A stretch of DNA of 64,000 nucleotides from contig NZ_CP070499.1 in assembly GCF_016925615.1 (NCBI RefSeq), positions 4,588,001 through 4,652,000 on the forward strand. Reading direction: 5' to 3'. Positions within the stretch are counted from its first letter, which is position 1; every line of letters starts with the position of its first letter. The DNA is from Natronosporangium hydrolyticum. Its GTDB lineage: Bacteria; Actinomycetota; Actinomycetes; Mycobacteriales; Micromonosporaceae. The position numbers were made by a program, and so were the translations under genes. Positions 1 through 7,395 of the stretch are shown here, piece by piece. Under the pieces are notes generated by a model. It did not search any database. It saw only the letters and a list, made by a program, of their open reading frames with translations, and had not been told where the DNA came from.

Positions 1-450
1 GTACGCCACCACCCGGTCTCCGCTGCCCACCCCGAGCCGACGCAGCCCGGCCGCCACCCGTCGCACCTGGTCGCGCAGCTCGGCGGCGGTCAGGGTCACC
101 GGCTCGACGGCCGGGTCACGGGTCTGGGACCAGCTGTGCACAATCGGGTCCTGGTCGGCCACCCCGGGCATTCGTAGTACCTGCTCGGCGTAGTTGACCG
201 ACGCCTCCGGGAACCATCGCGCCGCTGGCGCGTCGGCGCCGGTGATGACCGGACCAGGGTCGTCACCGATCGCGAAATACTCCCAGATCGACCCCCAAAA
301 ACCGACCAAATCGGTCACCGACCATCGCCACAACGCCTGATAATCGGCGAACTCCAGCCCTCGCCGGCCGGCCAGCCAGCTCAGATAGTCGCCGATCCGG
401 GTGGTCTGCCGAATCTCGTCGGGCGGCGCCCACAGCACTGGGGGTGTCAT
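1..450 (-). CDS. Acetoacetyl-CoA synthetase, N-terminal part (runs off window)
   Basis: Activates acetoacetate (or a related short acyl acid) to its CoA thioester using ATP. The 150 codons visible read from an ATG at 448-450 and stay open to base 1. The protein starts MTPPVLWAPP and contains WSVTDLVGFWGSIWEYF followed by ARWFPEASVNYAEQVL, the ACAS-type N-terminal domain that precedes the AMP-binding core in acetoacetate-CoA ligases. The AMP-binding P-loop and the catalytic lysine lie outside the window. No Shine-Dalgarno is visible; a CAAGAT hexamer 6 nt before the ATG suggests a leaderless transcript. The gene is divergent from the membrane protein at 503. Acetyl-CoA synthetase is the main alternative, but the N-terminus fits the acetoacetyl type better. 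Confidence 0.85.
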   Translation of the reverse strand, partial: MTPPVLWAPPDEIRQTTRIGDYLSWLAGRRGLEFADYQALWRWSVTDLVGFWGSIWEYFAIGDDPGPVITGADAPAARWFPEASVNYAEQVLRMPGVADQDPIVHSWSQTRDPAVEPVTLTAAELRDQVRRVAAGLRRLGVGSGDRVVAY

Positions 451-490
451 ACCGCCATCTTGCCGCACCCCAGCGCACACCCTCACGGGG

Positions 491-496
491 TACGGT
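491..496 (+). promoter_or_regulatory. -10 element of a leaderless promoter
   Basis: TACGGT lies exactly 6 nt before the ATG at 503, the spacing expected when transcription starts on the A of the start codon. No convincing -35 box is seen. Confidence 0.45.
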
Positions 497-502
497 GCTG
501 GC

Positions 503-1168
503 ATGCGTCATCTGTGGAGCCTGCTCGCCGGCCTGGTCGCCGCACCGCTGGCCTGGTTACTGATCGCCACCGGGCAACACCGCAGTCAGGCGGTGATCGC
601 CGACTGGGAGCAGACTGGGGCGTTCCACACCGGCCACCTGATCGGTCCGCTGATCTTTCTGGCCGTGGCCGGGCTGATGCTCGGTGTGCTCGGGACGTTG
701 CGCTGGTCGCCCGCCGGCCCGGTCGCCGCCGGGGTGCTGTTGGTCCTGCCAACGATCTTCATGGTCGCCAACCCGTTCAACACTCTCGACGCACTCTCAT
801 ACCCGCAGCAGCGGCGCTTCCTGTGGCAGGATTTCGAACCGTGGCTGCCGGTCGCGAACGGCACGCTACTCGTCCTCGGGACGCTGCTACTGGTGGCGAT
901 GGTCAGCCTGCAGCGGTGGCGCCGCTGGCCGGTGGCGCTGGCGCCGCTACCGGCCGCCAGCGACGACGAGGTGGTCGCCGGGGTGACCGAACTCACCAGC
1001 GAACGCTCGGACCGTAAGCCGATGAGCGACGATGAGATCCTCGCCGCGGCGGCGGCGATGGACGACCAGCCAACCGAGCCGGCGGCTCCGACGACGCCAC
1101 AGACGCCGCAGACGCCGCCAGCCGACGAGGGCCCGACCGAGGAACAACCGCGGCCACCCGCTTCGTAG
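503..1168 (+). CDS. Four-helix integral membrane protein of unknown function
   Basis: A 221-residue protein with four hydrophobic segments (about residues 5-24, 50-70, 73-93 and 114-134) and a long soluble C-terminal tail. The tail is rich in Pro, Thr and Glu, with PQTPQTPPA-type repeats, and is probably disordered in the cytoplasm. The ATG at 503 is preferred over upstream in-frame codons because a -10-like hexamer sits 6 nt before it and the first helix begins at once. No catalytic motif is recognised. It resembles small actinobacterial membrane proteins found beside lipid or CoA-ligase genes, but no function can be assigned. Confidence 0.75.
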   Translation: MRHLWSLLAGLVAAPLAWLLIATGQHRSQAVIADWEQTGAFHTGHLIGPLIFLAVAGLMLGVLGTLRWSPAGPVAAGVLLVLPTIFMVANPFNTLDALSYPQQRRFLWQDFEPWLPVANGTLLVLGTLLLVAMVSLQRWRRWPVALAPLPAASDDEVVAGVTELTSERSDRKPMSDDEILAAAAAMDDQPTEPAAPTTPQTPQTPPADEGPTEEQPRPPAS

Positions 1169-1171
1169 CCA

Positions 1172-1198
1172 CCGGAGGTCATTGCAGAAACCCTCCGG
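1172..1198 (+). terminator. Possible hairpin terminator after the membrane protein gene
   Basis: CCGGAGG (1172-1178) pairs with CCTCCGG (1192-1198) across a 13-nt loop, starting 4 nt after the stop codon. There is no T tract, which is common in this GC range. Confidence 0.35.
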
Positions 1199-1357
1199 CG
1201 ACCAGGAATTGAACGCCCGGGAACGGGGAACTAACCTTGCCGGCTCTGGTTGATCCCCAACGATACGAGTGCGAAGATACCGCCCGGCCTTCCGGCCGGT
1301 CCACGTAAGCTGAAGTTGTCAGCGGCGTTGCCGCCTGCTGTTACCGGAGTGACTCTC

Positions 1358-2797
1358 GTGACGATGCCGTTCTCCACCACCCCCGCACCGTTCTCGCCTA
1401 CCGCCACCCCGGAGGCGGTGACGCCGCCGTCGGGGGCGCCGAAACCTCGGCTGACCTTCGTCGGCTGCGGTTACCTCGGGGCCACCTACGCGATCTGCTT
1501 CGCCGAGCTCGGCTACGAGGTGCTCGGCATCGACGTCGACTCCGACAAGATCGCCAAGCTCTCCGGCGGCGAGGTGCCATTCCACGAGCCCGGCCTCGAC
1601 GAGTTGCTGCGCAGCAACCTCGCCGCGGGTCGGCTCGCGTTCACCACCAGCTTCAACGAGGCCGCCGAGTTCGGCGACGTCCACTTCATCTGCGTCGGCA
1701 CCCCGCAGCGCAACGATGGCATGAGCGCCGACCTCAGCTACGTCGAGCAGGCGGTGAGCAAGCTCGCCGCGGCGCTGCCCCGCAAGGCGCTGATCGTCGG
1801 CAAGTCCACCGTGCCCGCCGGCACCGCGACCTGGGTGCAACAGCTGGTCGCCAAGCACGCCGACCCCGACCTGGCGGTGGAGGTGGCGTGGAGCCCCGAG
1901 TTCCTCCAGGAAGGCCACGCGATGGAGGACGTGCTGCGGCCCAACCGGCTGGTGCTGGCGTACCAGTCCGCCTGGGCCGGCGGGATGCTCTACGCCGCCC
2001 ACAAGGGGGTGTTCGACCTGGCCGCCGCCGAGGAGCGGGAAGTGCCCGTCGTCACCTGCGACTTCGCCACCGCGGAGCTGGTCAAGGTCGCCGCCAACTC
2101 GTTCCTCGCCACGAAGATCTCCTTCATCAACGCGATGGCCGAGATCTGTGAGGTCACCGGCGCCGACGTCACCCTGCTCGCCCGCGCGATCGGTCACGAC
2201 CCGCGGATCGGCCAGCGCTACCTGCAGGCCGGCATCGGCTTCGGCGGTGGCTGCCTCCCCAAGGACATCCGCGCGTTCCAGGCCCGCGCGCAGGAGTTGG
2301 GGGCCGGCGAGTCGCTGCGGTTCCTGCACGAGGTGGATCTGATCAACCAGCGTCGGCGCAACCGGGTGCTGAAGCTCGCCGCCCACCTGCTCGACCGGAG
2401 CTTCGGCCCGGCCGGACCGGATCTCTCCGGCGCCCGGATCGCGGTGCTGGGGGCGACGTTCAAGCCGAACACCGACGATGTCCGGGACGCCCCCGCGCTG
2501 GCGGTCACCACGCTGCTGGCCAACGCCGGCGCCGACGTCCACGTCTACGACCCGGCCGGCATGGACAATGCCCGCACTGTCCTGCCTGATGTGACCTATC
2601 ACACCAGTATCGCCGAGGCGCTCCCCGACGCCGACCTGGTCTGCGTCCTGACTGAGTGGACCGAGTTCCGCAACGCCGACCCGACCGCCCTCGCCCACCT
2701 CCCCGCCCAGCAGGTCGTCATCGACGGTCGAAACTGCCTCGACGCCGCGCTGTGGACCGCCGCGGGGTGGCAGTACCACGGCATGGGACGCCCGTAG
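1358..2797 (+). CDS. ugd: UDP-glucose 6-dehydrogenase
   Basis: Oxidises UDP-glucose to UDP-glucuronate with two NAD+ in the cytoplasm, supplying uronic acid for cell-surface polysaccharides. The 479-residue protein has an N-terminal Rossmann motif (VGCGYLG, about residues 35-41), the central dimerisation helix region, and the catalytic cysteine in GFGGGCLPKD (Cys299). A C-terminal UDP-binding domain carries VLGATFKPNTDD. The GTG at 1358 is chosen because CCGGAG at 1344-1349 is spaced 8 nt from it. An ATG at 1364 is the alternative, and the first 30 residues are Pro/Thr-rich and not conserved. UDP-N-acetylmannosamine dehydrogenase is a related possibility, but the YLGATYA and CLPKD signatures fit Ugd. 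Confidence 0.93.
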   Translation: MTMPFSTTPAPFSPTATPEAVTPPSGAPKPRLTFVGCGYLGATYAICFAELGYEVLGIDVDSDKIAKLSGGEVPFHEPGLDELLRSNLAAGRLAFTTSFNEAAEFGDVHFICVGTPQRNDGMSADLSYVEQAVSKLAAALPRKALIVGKSTVPAGTATWVQQLVAKHADPDLAVEVAWSPEFLQEGHAMEDVLRPNRLVLAYQSAWAGGMLYAAHKGVFDLAAAEEREVPVVTCDFATAELVKVAANSFLATKISFINAMAEICEVTGADVTLLARAIGHDPRIGQRYLQAGIGFGGGCLPKDIRAFQARAQELGAGESLRFLHEVDLINQRRRNRVLKLAAHLLDRSFGPAGPDLSGARIAVLGATFKPNTDDVRDAPALAVTTLLANAGADVHVYDPAGMDNARTVLPDVTYHTSIAEALPDADLVCVLTEWTEFRNADPTALAHLPAQQVVIDGRNCLDAALWTAAGWQYHGMGRP

Positions 2798-2900
2798 CCG
2801 GATTTTCTGGTCCGGCGCCCCACCGATGTGGAGCCGTTGATGGCGCCGACCGCACCGGTCACGCGATGATGACAGTAAGCGCGATCGGTCGGAGGCGTCA

Positions 2901-5900
2901 TTGGCGGATAAATCACCCGTACCGCCCGGCGGGGGCGTAGGCGGCGCCCCTGCCGGCACCGCCACCCCCACCCGTCCCCGGGTCCAGGTTGCTCCGCTGC
3001 CGCCGGAGACCTCCGCAAGCTCGGTCCAGACGATCATGCTCGGGCTGGGTGGGCTGCTGCTGGGGATCGCCGCGATCGTCTTCGTCGCGGTCGCCATCAC
3101 CGACCTGCAGCCCTGGAGCCAGCTCGCGATTCTGCTCGCGGTCGCGGCGGCGTTCCTGCTCGCCGGCCCGCTGGCCGCGGTACGCGGTCTCGGCGCCACC
3201 GCGGAGACGCTCGGCGCGGTCGGCCTGGTGCTGGTCAGCGTCGGCGGCTATCCGCTGTGGAACACCGGCGCGCTCGCGGCGCTGTCGCCGCCGGTCTACA
3301 TCGGGCTCGTCGCCGCCGCCACCGCCGCCACCGGGTATGGATACCACCAGCTCACCCGATTGGCCGGGCCCCGCTGGGTGACCGTACTCGCGGCCCAGCC
3401 GGTGCTGCCGCTGCTGCTGTCGCCGGAACTCACCGGCGCAGCTGGCTGGGCCACCGTCTTCGCCGCCGTCGCGATCCACAACGCGGCGCTGGCGGCGCTC
3501 ACCCGCGGCCGCTGGCTGGTGCTGGTGACCTGGGGGCTACACGCGGCGGCGCTGATCGTCGCCCTGGGGTACGGCGTCGCCGCGCTCTTCCTGGCCGAGA
3601 CCCTTACCGCCGCCGTCCCCGGTGCGCTGGCGATCCTCCTCGCCGGTGCGGTAGCCGCCGCCAGCGGACTCGTCACCCGGCAGGAGCCGCTGGCCCACCT
3701 GGGAGCCGGCATCCTCACCCTCAGCGTGATCGTCGCCGCCGCGCGGCTCGCCGCGCTCGCCCTGCCCGGGCAGGCGCTGCTGCCCACCGCGGCGATCATG
3801 GCCGCCGCCGCAGCGGCGGCCCTGGCGCTACCCCGGGAGTACCGCCGCGGCCCGCAGCGAGCGTCGGCCTGGGCGCTGACCGCCCTCGGCGTCGTCGTGG
3901 TGGCGCTGGCGCTGCGCGCCGGCTACGGCGCAGTGGTGTGGCCCGCCTGGCCCAGCACGCTCACCGGTTATCCGGCGCAGCTGGCCAGCTCCGTCGGCAG
4001 CCCACCCTGGGAGCTGGTCGCCACCGCTGCCGCCGCGACCATCGGTGCCGGGCTGTCGCTGCCCAGCACGTTCCGGCGGGAGGTCACCGTCGCCGGAGTG
4101 ACCGCCACCGCACTCGCGGCGCCAGCATCGCTCGGGTTGGCACCGCAGATCGGCGCCTGGGTGATGCTGGTCGCCGCCGCCGCGCTCGGCCTCACCGGGC
4201 TCTCCGCCACCACCCGCCGCGCCACCCTCTGTCACGCCGCCGGCGCCGCCCTGGTCGGGCTGGGCGCCGCCGGAACCTCCCTGGCCGCACCGATCCTCAC
4301 CGCGACCATTCTCACTGCGCTCACGGTCACCGGGCTAGTGCTGGCGGGCGCTCGGCCGCGGGCTCCCGCCGCCGAACCGCTCACTGGGCTCGCCGCCGGG
4401 GCGGCGGTGTTGGCGCTGCCCGGCGCCGCCGCCACCAGCGCCGCCGCGGCGAACCTCGGCCCCACGCTGGTGCTGGCGGTCAGCTTCACCGCGGTCAGCG
4501 CGTCGTTGAGCTACGCCGTCTTCACGCAGCTACGCGACCGGGTGGTGCCGCTGCCGATCTGGGCCGGGGCAGGGCTCGGCACCCTGGCCGTGGTGGCCGC
4601 CACCCTGCTCAGCGACCCGGGCCCGGCCGAGATCGGGATCGCGGTGTTGCTCCTGCTCAGCGCGGTGCTCACCTCCGCCGGCTACGGCTTCGAGGCGATC
4701 CGCCGCCCCTACCGCCGGTTCGACACCGCCGACCTCGCCGCCGCCGCGGTCACCGTCAGCGTGGTGGTCTCGCTGACCCGGCTCTCGGCGCTGTCGCTGC
4801 CCTTCACCGGGAGCAACGCCGCGTTGACCACCGCGGCGGCCCTGGTAACCGTGGTCACGCTGGGCGTGCGGGTCCTCCCGCCGGAGTGGCGCCGCGGCCC
4901 GGTCCTCGGAGTGACGGTGATCGGGACCGTCGTCGGCGCGGTGGCGGCCGCGGCGGCGGTGGTCGGCGGGGCGCGGGCACTCACCGCCACCGGCCCGCGC
5001 TGGGAGGCCGACCTGAGCCAGTGGGCCCCCGGGCCCACCGTCGCCGGTATCACCTGGGCCGCGCCGCTGGCGCTCACCCTGCTCGCCATCGCCGCCGCCA
5101 CGGTGCTGCCGCCGCCGCAGCGGCACCACGCCAGCGCCGGCCTGATCGCACTGGCAGCGATCGGTGCCCCGGCCGGGCTCGGCATGCCCTGGTGGGCGCC
5201 GGCCGCGTTGGCCACGGTGGTCGGCGCGGTCTGCGCGCTCGGCGCCGTCGCCCCGTCGCTGATCGACCTCCGCACCCTCCGCCAGGTGCCACCCGGGGCC
5301 GCGGGTGCGGCCGCCACCGCTTCCCCGGGCCCGCTGAGCCCACCGGTCGCACCGCTCGGCGCGGCCGAGGCCGCCTGGCCCCGCGCCTTCGCCGCGGTCA
5401 CACTCGCCATGTACGCGGTCGCGGTCAGCCTGGCCCGACCCTGGTTGACCGCGGCCGTGCTCGGCGCGATCACCCTCACCGGCGCGGTAGTGGCGGCGCT
5501 GGCGATCCGGCGCACCCGGCCCGATCCACGGCTGCGGGTCGGTGGGGTAGCGGTCACCGGGGCCCTGCTCGCCGGCCCCGGCGCGCTTCTCGCGTCGACC
5601 GCACAGGCCGGACACGGCATGGAGATCGGGCTGCCCGCGGCGCTCGCCGGGGCCAGCCTCGGGTTGGCCGTCATGGCGATGCTGCACATGGGGCTGGCGC
5701 CGGTGCCGGGCCGGGCCACCGAACCCGCGCTGGCGCCGTACCTGCCCTACGCCACGGTCGGGGTCAGCGCCGCCGCCACCATCACCGCGCTCGCCAGCCT
5801 CGGCACCCCGCTGCCGACGGCGGTCTACGCGGCCGCCGCGGTCCTGCTATCGGTGCTTGCGGAGCTGGTCCGGGCGGCCGAACCCAGCCAGCTACGGCAG

Positions 5901-7367
5901 CGGCGACAGCGCAGCGCAGCCGGCGCCGCGGAGGCTACCGCCGGCCTCACCACTCCTCCGACCATGGTCAGCCCCGCGGTCGGGGCCCTGCTGGCCGGGG
6001 CGATCCCCACCGGAATCGCCCTGGTCGCGATCGCCCCGGCGCTGCGTAGCAGCCTGATCGACCCGTACCTCACCCTGCAGACCGTCTGGCAGGGGCCACC
6101 GACGGCGCTGCTCGCCACCGCCGCCGTACCCGCCACCAGTGTCCTGGCGGCGCTGCTGCTCACGTTGGCGGCGGCGCTGGCGGCGATCGGCTTCGGTGAC
6201 GCGGTTGCCCGGCAGGCGGTGCCGCTGACGCTTCCCGGGCTGGCGGTGACCATCCTGATCGCGCCCGCCGCGCTCAACGCACCCTGGCCCGCGTCGACCA
6301 TGGCGGCGCTGTCGGTCTTCGCGATCGCGATGCTCGGCGTGGCGCTCACCCCGCCGCCGCTCCCCGACCGCAACGCCCGACCGTTGTGGGTCGCCCGCCG
6401 CCTGGTCTTCTGGATCGGGCTGGCCGCCGGCGGCGCCGGCCTCGCCGGCAGCCTCGCCACCCCGGAGCTGACCTGGGGCACCTTCGCCGGCGCGGTGGCG
6501 GTCGGCGCGGTCGCCGGGATGGCCGGCCGCACCCGCCACGCCCGCCTGCTCGGCTGGCTCTTCGCCGCCGTCTCCGCCCAGGTGTTTGCGCTGGTCACCG
6601 TGGAGCTACTGGGGCTGCCCTGGAGCCGCGCCGGGTTCGCGCTGCTGGCGGTCAGCGCGGTGTCGCTGCTGCTCGTCGCCCGCCTACCCCGGCTGCGGCC
6701 ACCCCGGGCACCGCAGGAGCTCGCCGCGGTGGAGGTCGCCGGCGGCTACCTGCCGCTGGTGATCGCGGTCGGGCTCGCCTACAGCTCGCCACCGGACCTC
6801 GCCACGCTGCTGATCGGGGCGGGTGCGGTGATCGGCCTCGCCGCGGTACGGGCCGGCCGCACCCACCGGGAACGGCGGATCCTGTGGTGGATCGCCGCGA
6901 TCAGCGAGGTCCTCGCCTGGTGGTTGCTGATGCAGGTGTTCCTGGTCGGCCTGCTGGAGGCGTACACCCTGCCGTTCGCCGCGCTGGCGCTCGCGGTCGG
7001 GGCGCTGGAGAACCGGTACCGCCCGGATCTGGGCAGCTGGGTCACGTACGGGCCGGGCCTGGCGGCGGCGCTGGTACCGAGCCTGCTGCTAGTGGTCACC
7101 ACCGGCAGCCCGGACCCGGTCCGGCAGATCTGGGTGATCCTCGCCGGGGTGGCGACGCTGCTGCTGGGCTCCCGACTCCGGCAACGAGCACCGTTGATCA
7201 TCGGGTCGGCGGTGACCGCGATCGCGGCGCTGCATCTGCTCAGCCTGGCCGGACCCTGGCTGATCCTGATCCCGATCGGGCTGCTGCTGCTCTTCCTGGG
7301 CGCCAACCGGGAGAAGCGGCAGCGGGACCTGGAACGCCTACGCGGCGCCTACTCCCGGATGCGCTGA
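2901..7367 (+). CDS. Giant polytopic membrane protein (about 40 hydrophobic segments)
   Basis: A 1488-residue protein made almost entirely of Ala/Leu/Val-rich hydrophobic stretches of 18-25 residues separated by short loops. I estimate about forty. A Pro/Gly-rich soluble N-terminus (residues 1-45) precedes the first helix at MLGLGGLLLGIAAIVFVAVA. The protein ends with a basic cytoplasmic tail (NREKRQRDLERLRGAY). The TTG at 2901 is supported by GGAGG at 2891-2895. Large actinobacterial permease-like proteins of this shape often carry an N-terminal zinc-ribbon or coiled-coil segment; that part is absent here. No transporter signature, glycosyltransferase motif or nucleotide-binding site is visible. 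Function unknown; it may belong with envelope polysaccharide genes such as the upstream ugd, which is only inference from position. Confidence 0.8.
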   Translation: MADKSPVPPGGGVGGAPAGTATPTRPRVQVAPLPPETSASSVQTIMLGLGGLLLGIAAIVFVAVAITDLQPWSQLAILLAVAAAFLLAGPLAAVRGLGATAETLGAVGLVLVSVGGYPLWNTGALAALSPPVYIGLVAAATAATGYGYHQLTRLAGPRWVTVLAAQPVLPLLLSPELTGAAGWATVFAAVAIHNAALAALTRGRWLVLVTWGLHAAALIVALGYGVAALFLAETLTAAVPGALAILLAGAVAAASGLVTRQEPLAHLGAGILTLSVIVAAARLAALALPGQALLPTAAIMAAAAAAALALPREYRRGPQRASAWALTALGVVVVALALRAGYGAVVWPAWPSTLTGYPAQLASSVGSPPWELVATAAAATIGAGLSLPSTFRREVTVAGVTATALAAPASLGLAPQIGAWVMLVAAAALGLTGLSATTRRATLCHAAGAALVGLGAAGTSLAAPILTATILTALTVTGLVLAGARPRAPAAEPLTGLAAGAAVLALPGAAATSAAAANLGPTLVLAVSFTAVSASLSYAVFTQLRDRVVPLPIWAGAGLGTLAVVAATLLSDPGPAEIGIAVLLLLSAVLTSAGYGFEAIRRPYRRFDTADLAAAAVTVSVVVSLTRLSALSLPFTGSNAALTTAAALVTVVTLGVRVLPPEWRRGPVLGVTVIGTVVGAVAAAAAVVGGARALTATGPRWEADLSQWAPGPTVAGITWAAPLALTLLAIAAATVLPPPQRHHASAGLIALAAIGAPAGLGMPWWAPAALATVVGAVCALGAVAPSLIDLRTLRQVPPGAAGAAATASPGPLSPPVAPLGAAEAAWPRAFAAVTLAMYAVAVSLARPWLTAAVLGAITLTGAVVAALAIRRTRPDPRLRVGGVAVTGALLAGPGALLASTAQAGHGMEIGLPAALAGASLGLAVMAMLHMGLAPVPGRATEPALAPYLPYATVGVSAAATITALASLGTPLPTAVYAAAAVLLSVLAELVRAAEPSQLRQRRQRSAAGAAEATAGLTTPPTMVSPAVGALLAGAIPTGIALVAIAPALRSSLIDPYLTLQTVWQGPPTALLATAAVPATSVLAALLLTLAAALAAIGFGDAVARQAVPLTLPGLAVTILIAPAALNAPWPASTMAALSVFAIAMLGVALTPPPLPDRNARPLWVARRLVFWIGLAAGGAGLAGSLATPELTWGTFAGAVAVGAVAGMAGRTRHARLLGWLFAAVSAQVFALVTVELLGLPWSRAGFALLAVSAVSLLLVARLPRLRPPRAPQELAAVEVAGGYLPLVIAVGLAYSSPPDLATLLIGAGAVIGLAAVRAGRTHRERRILWWIAAISEVLAWWLLMQVFLVGLLEAYTLPFAALALAVGALENRYRPDLGSWVTYGPGLAAALVPSLLLVVTTGSPDPVRQIWVILAGVATLLLGSRLRQRAPLIIGSAVTAIAALHLLSLAGPWLILIPIGLLLLFLGANREKRQRDLERLRGAYSRMR

Positions 7368-7395
7368 CGGTACGGCGCGGAGCGGTGAGTGCGGG

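Noticed and set aside
1319-3199. Long minus-strand open frame opposite ugd
   Set aside because: Antisense to a well-supported enzyme; composition is what GC-rich antisense frames give.
3257-6049. Long plus-strand open frame (930 codons) inside the giant membrane protein gene
   Set aside because: Arg/Gly/Ala-only composition with no domains; it is the out-of-phase shadow of a GC-rich gene with clear membrane-helix periodicity.
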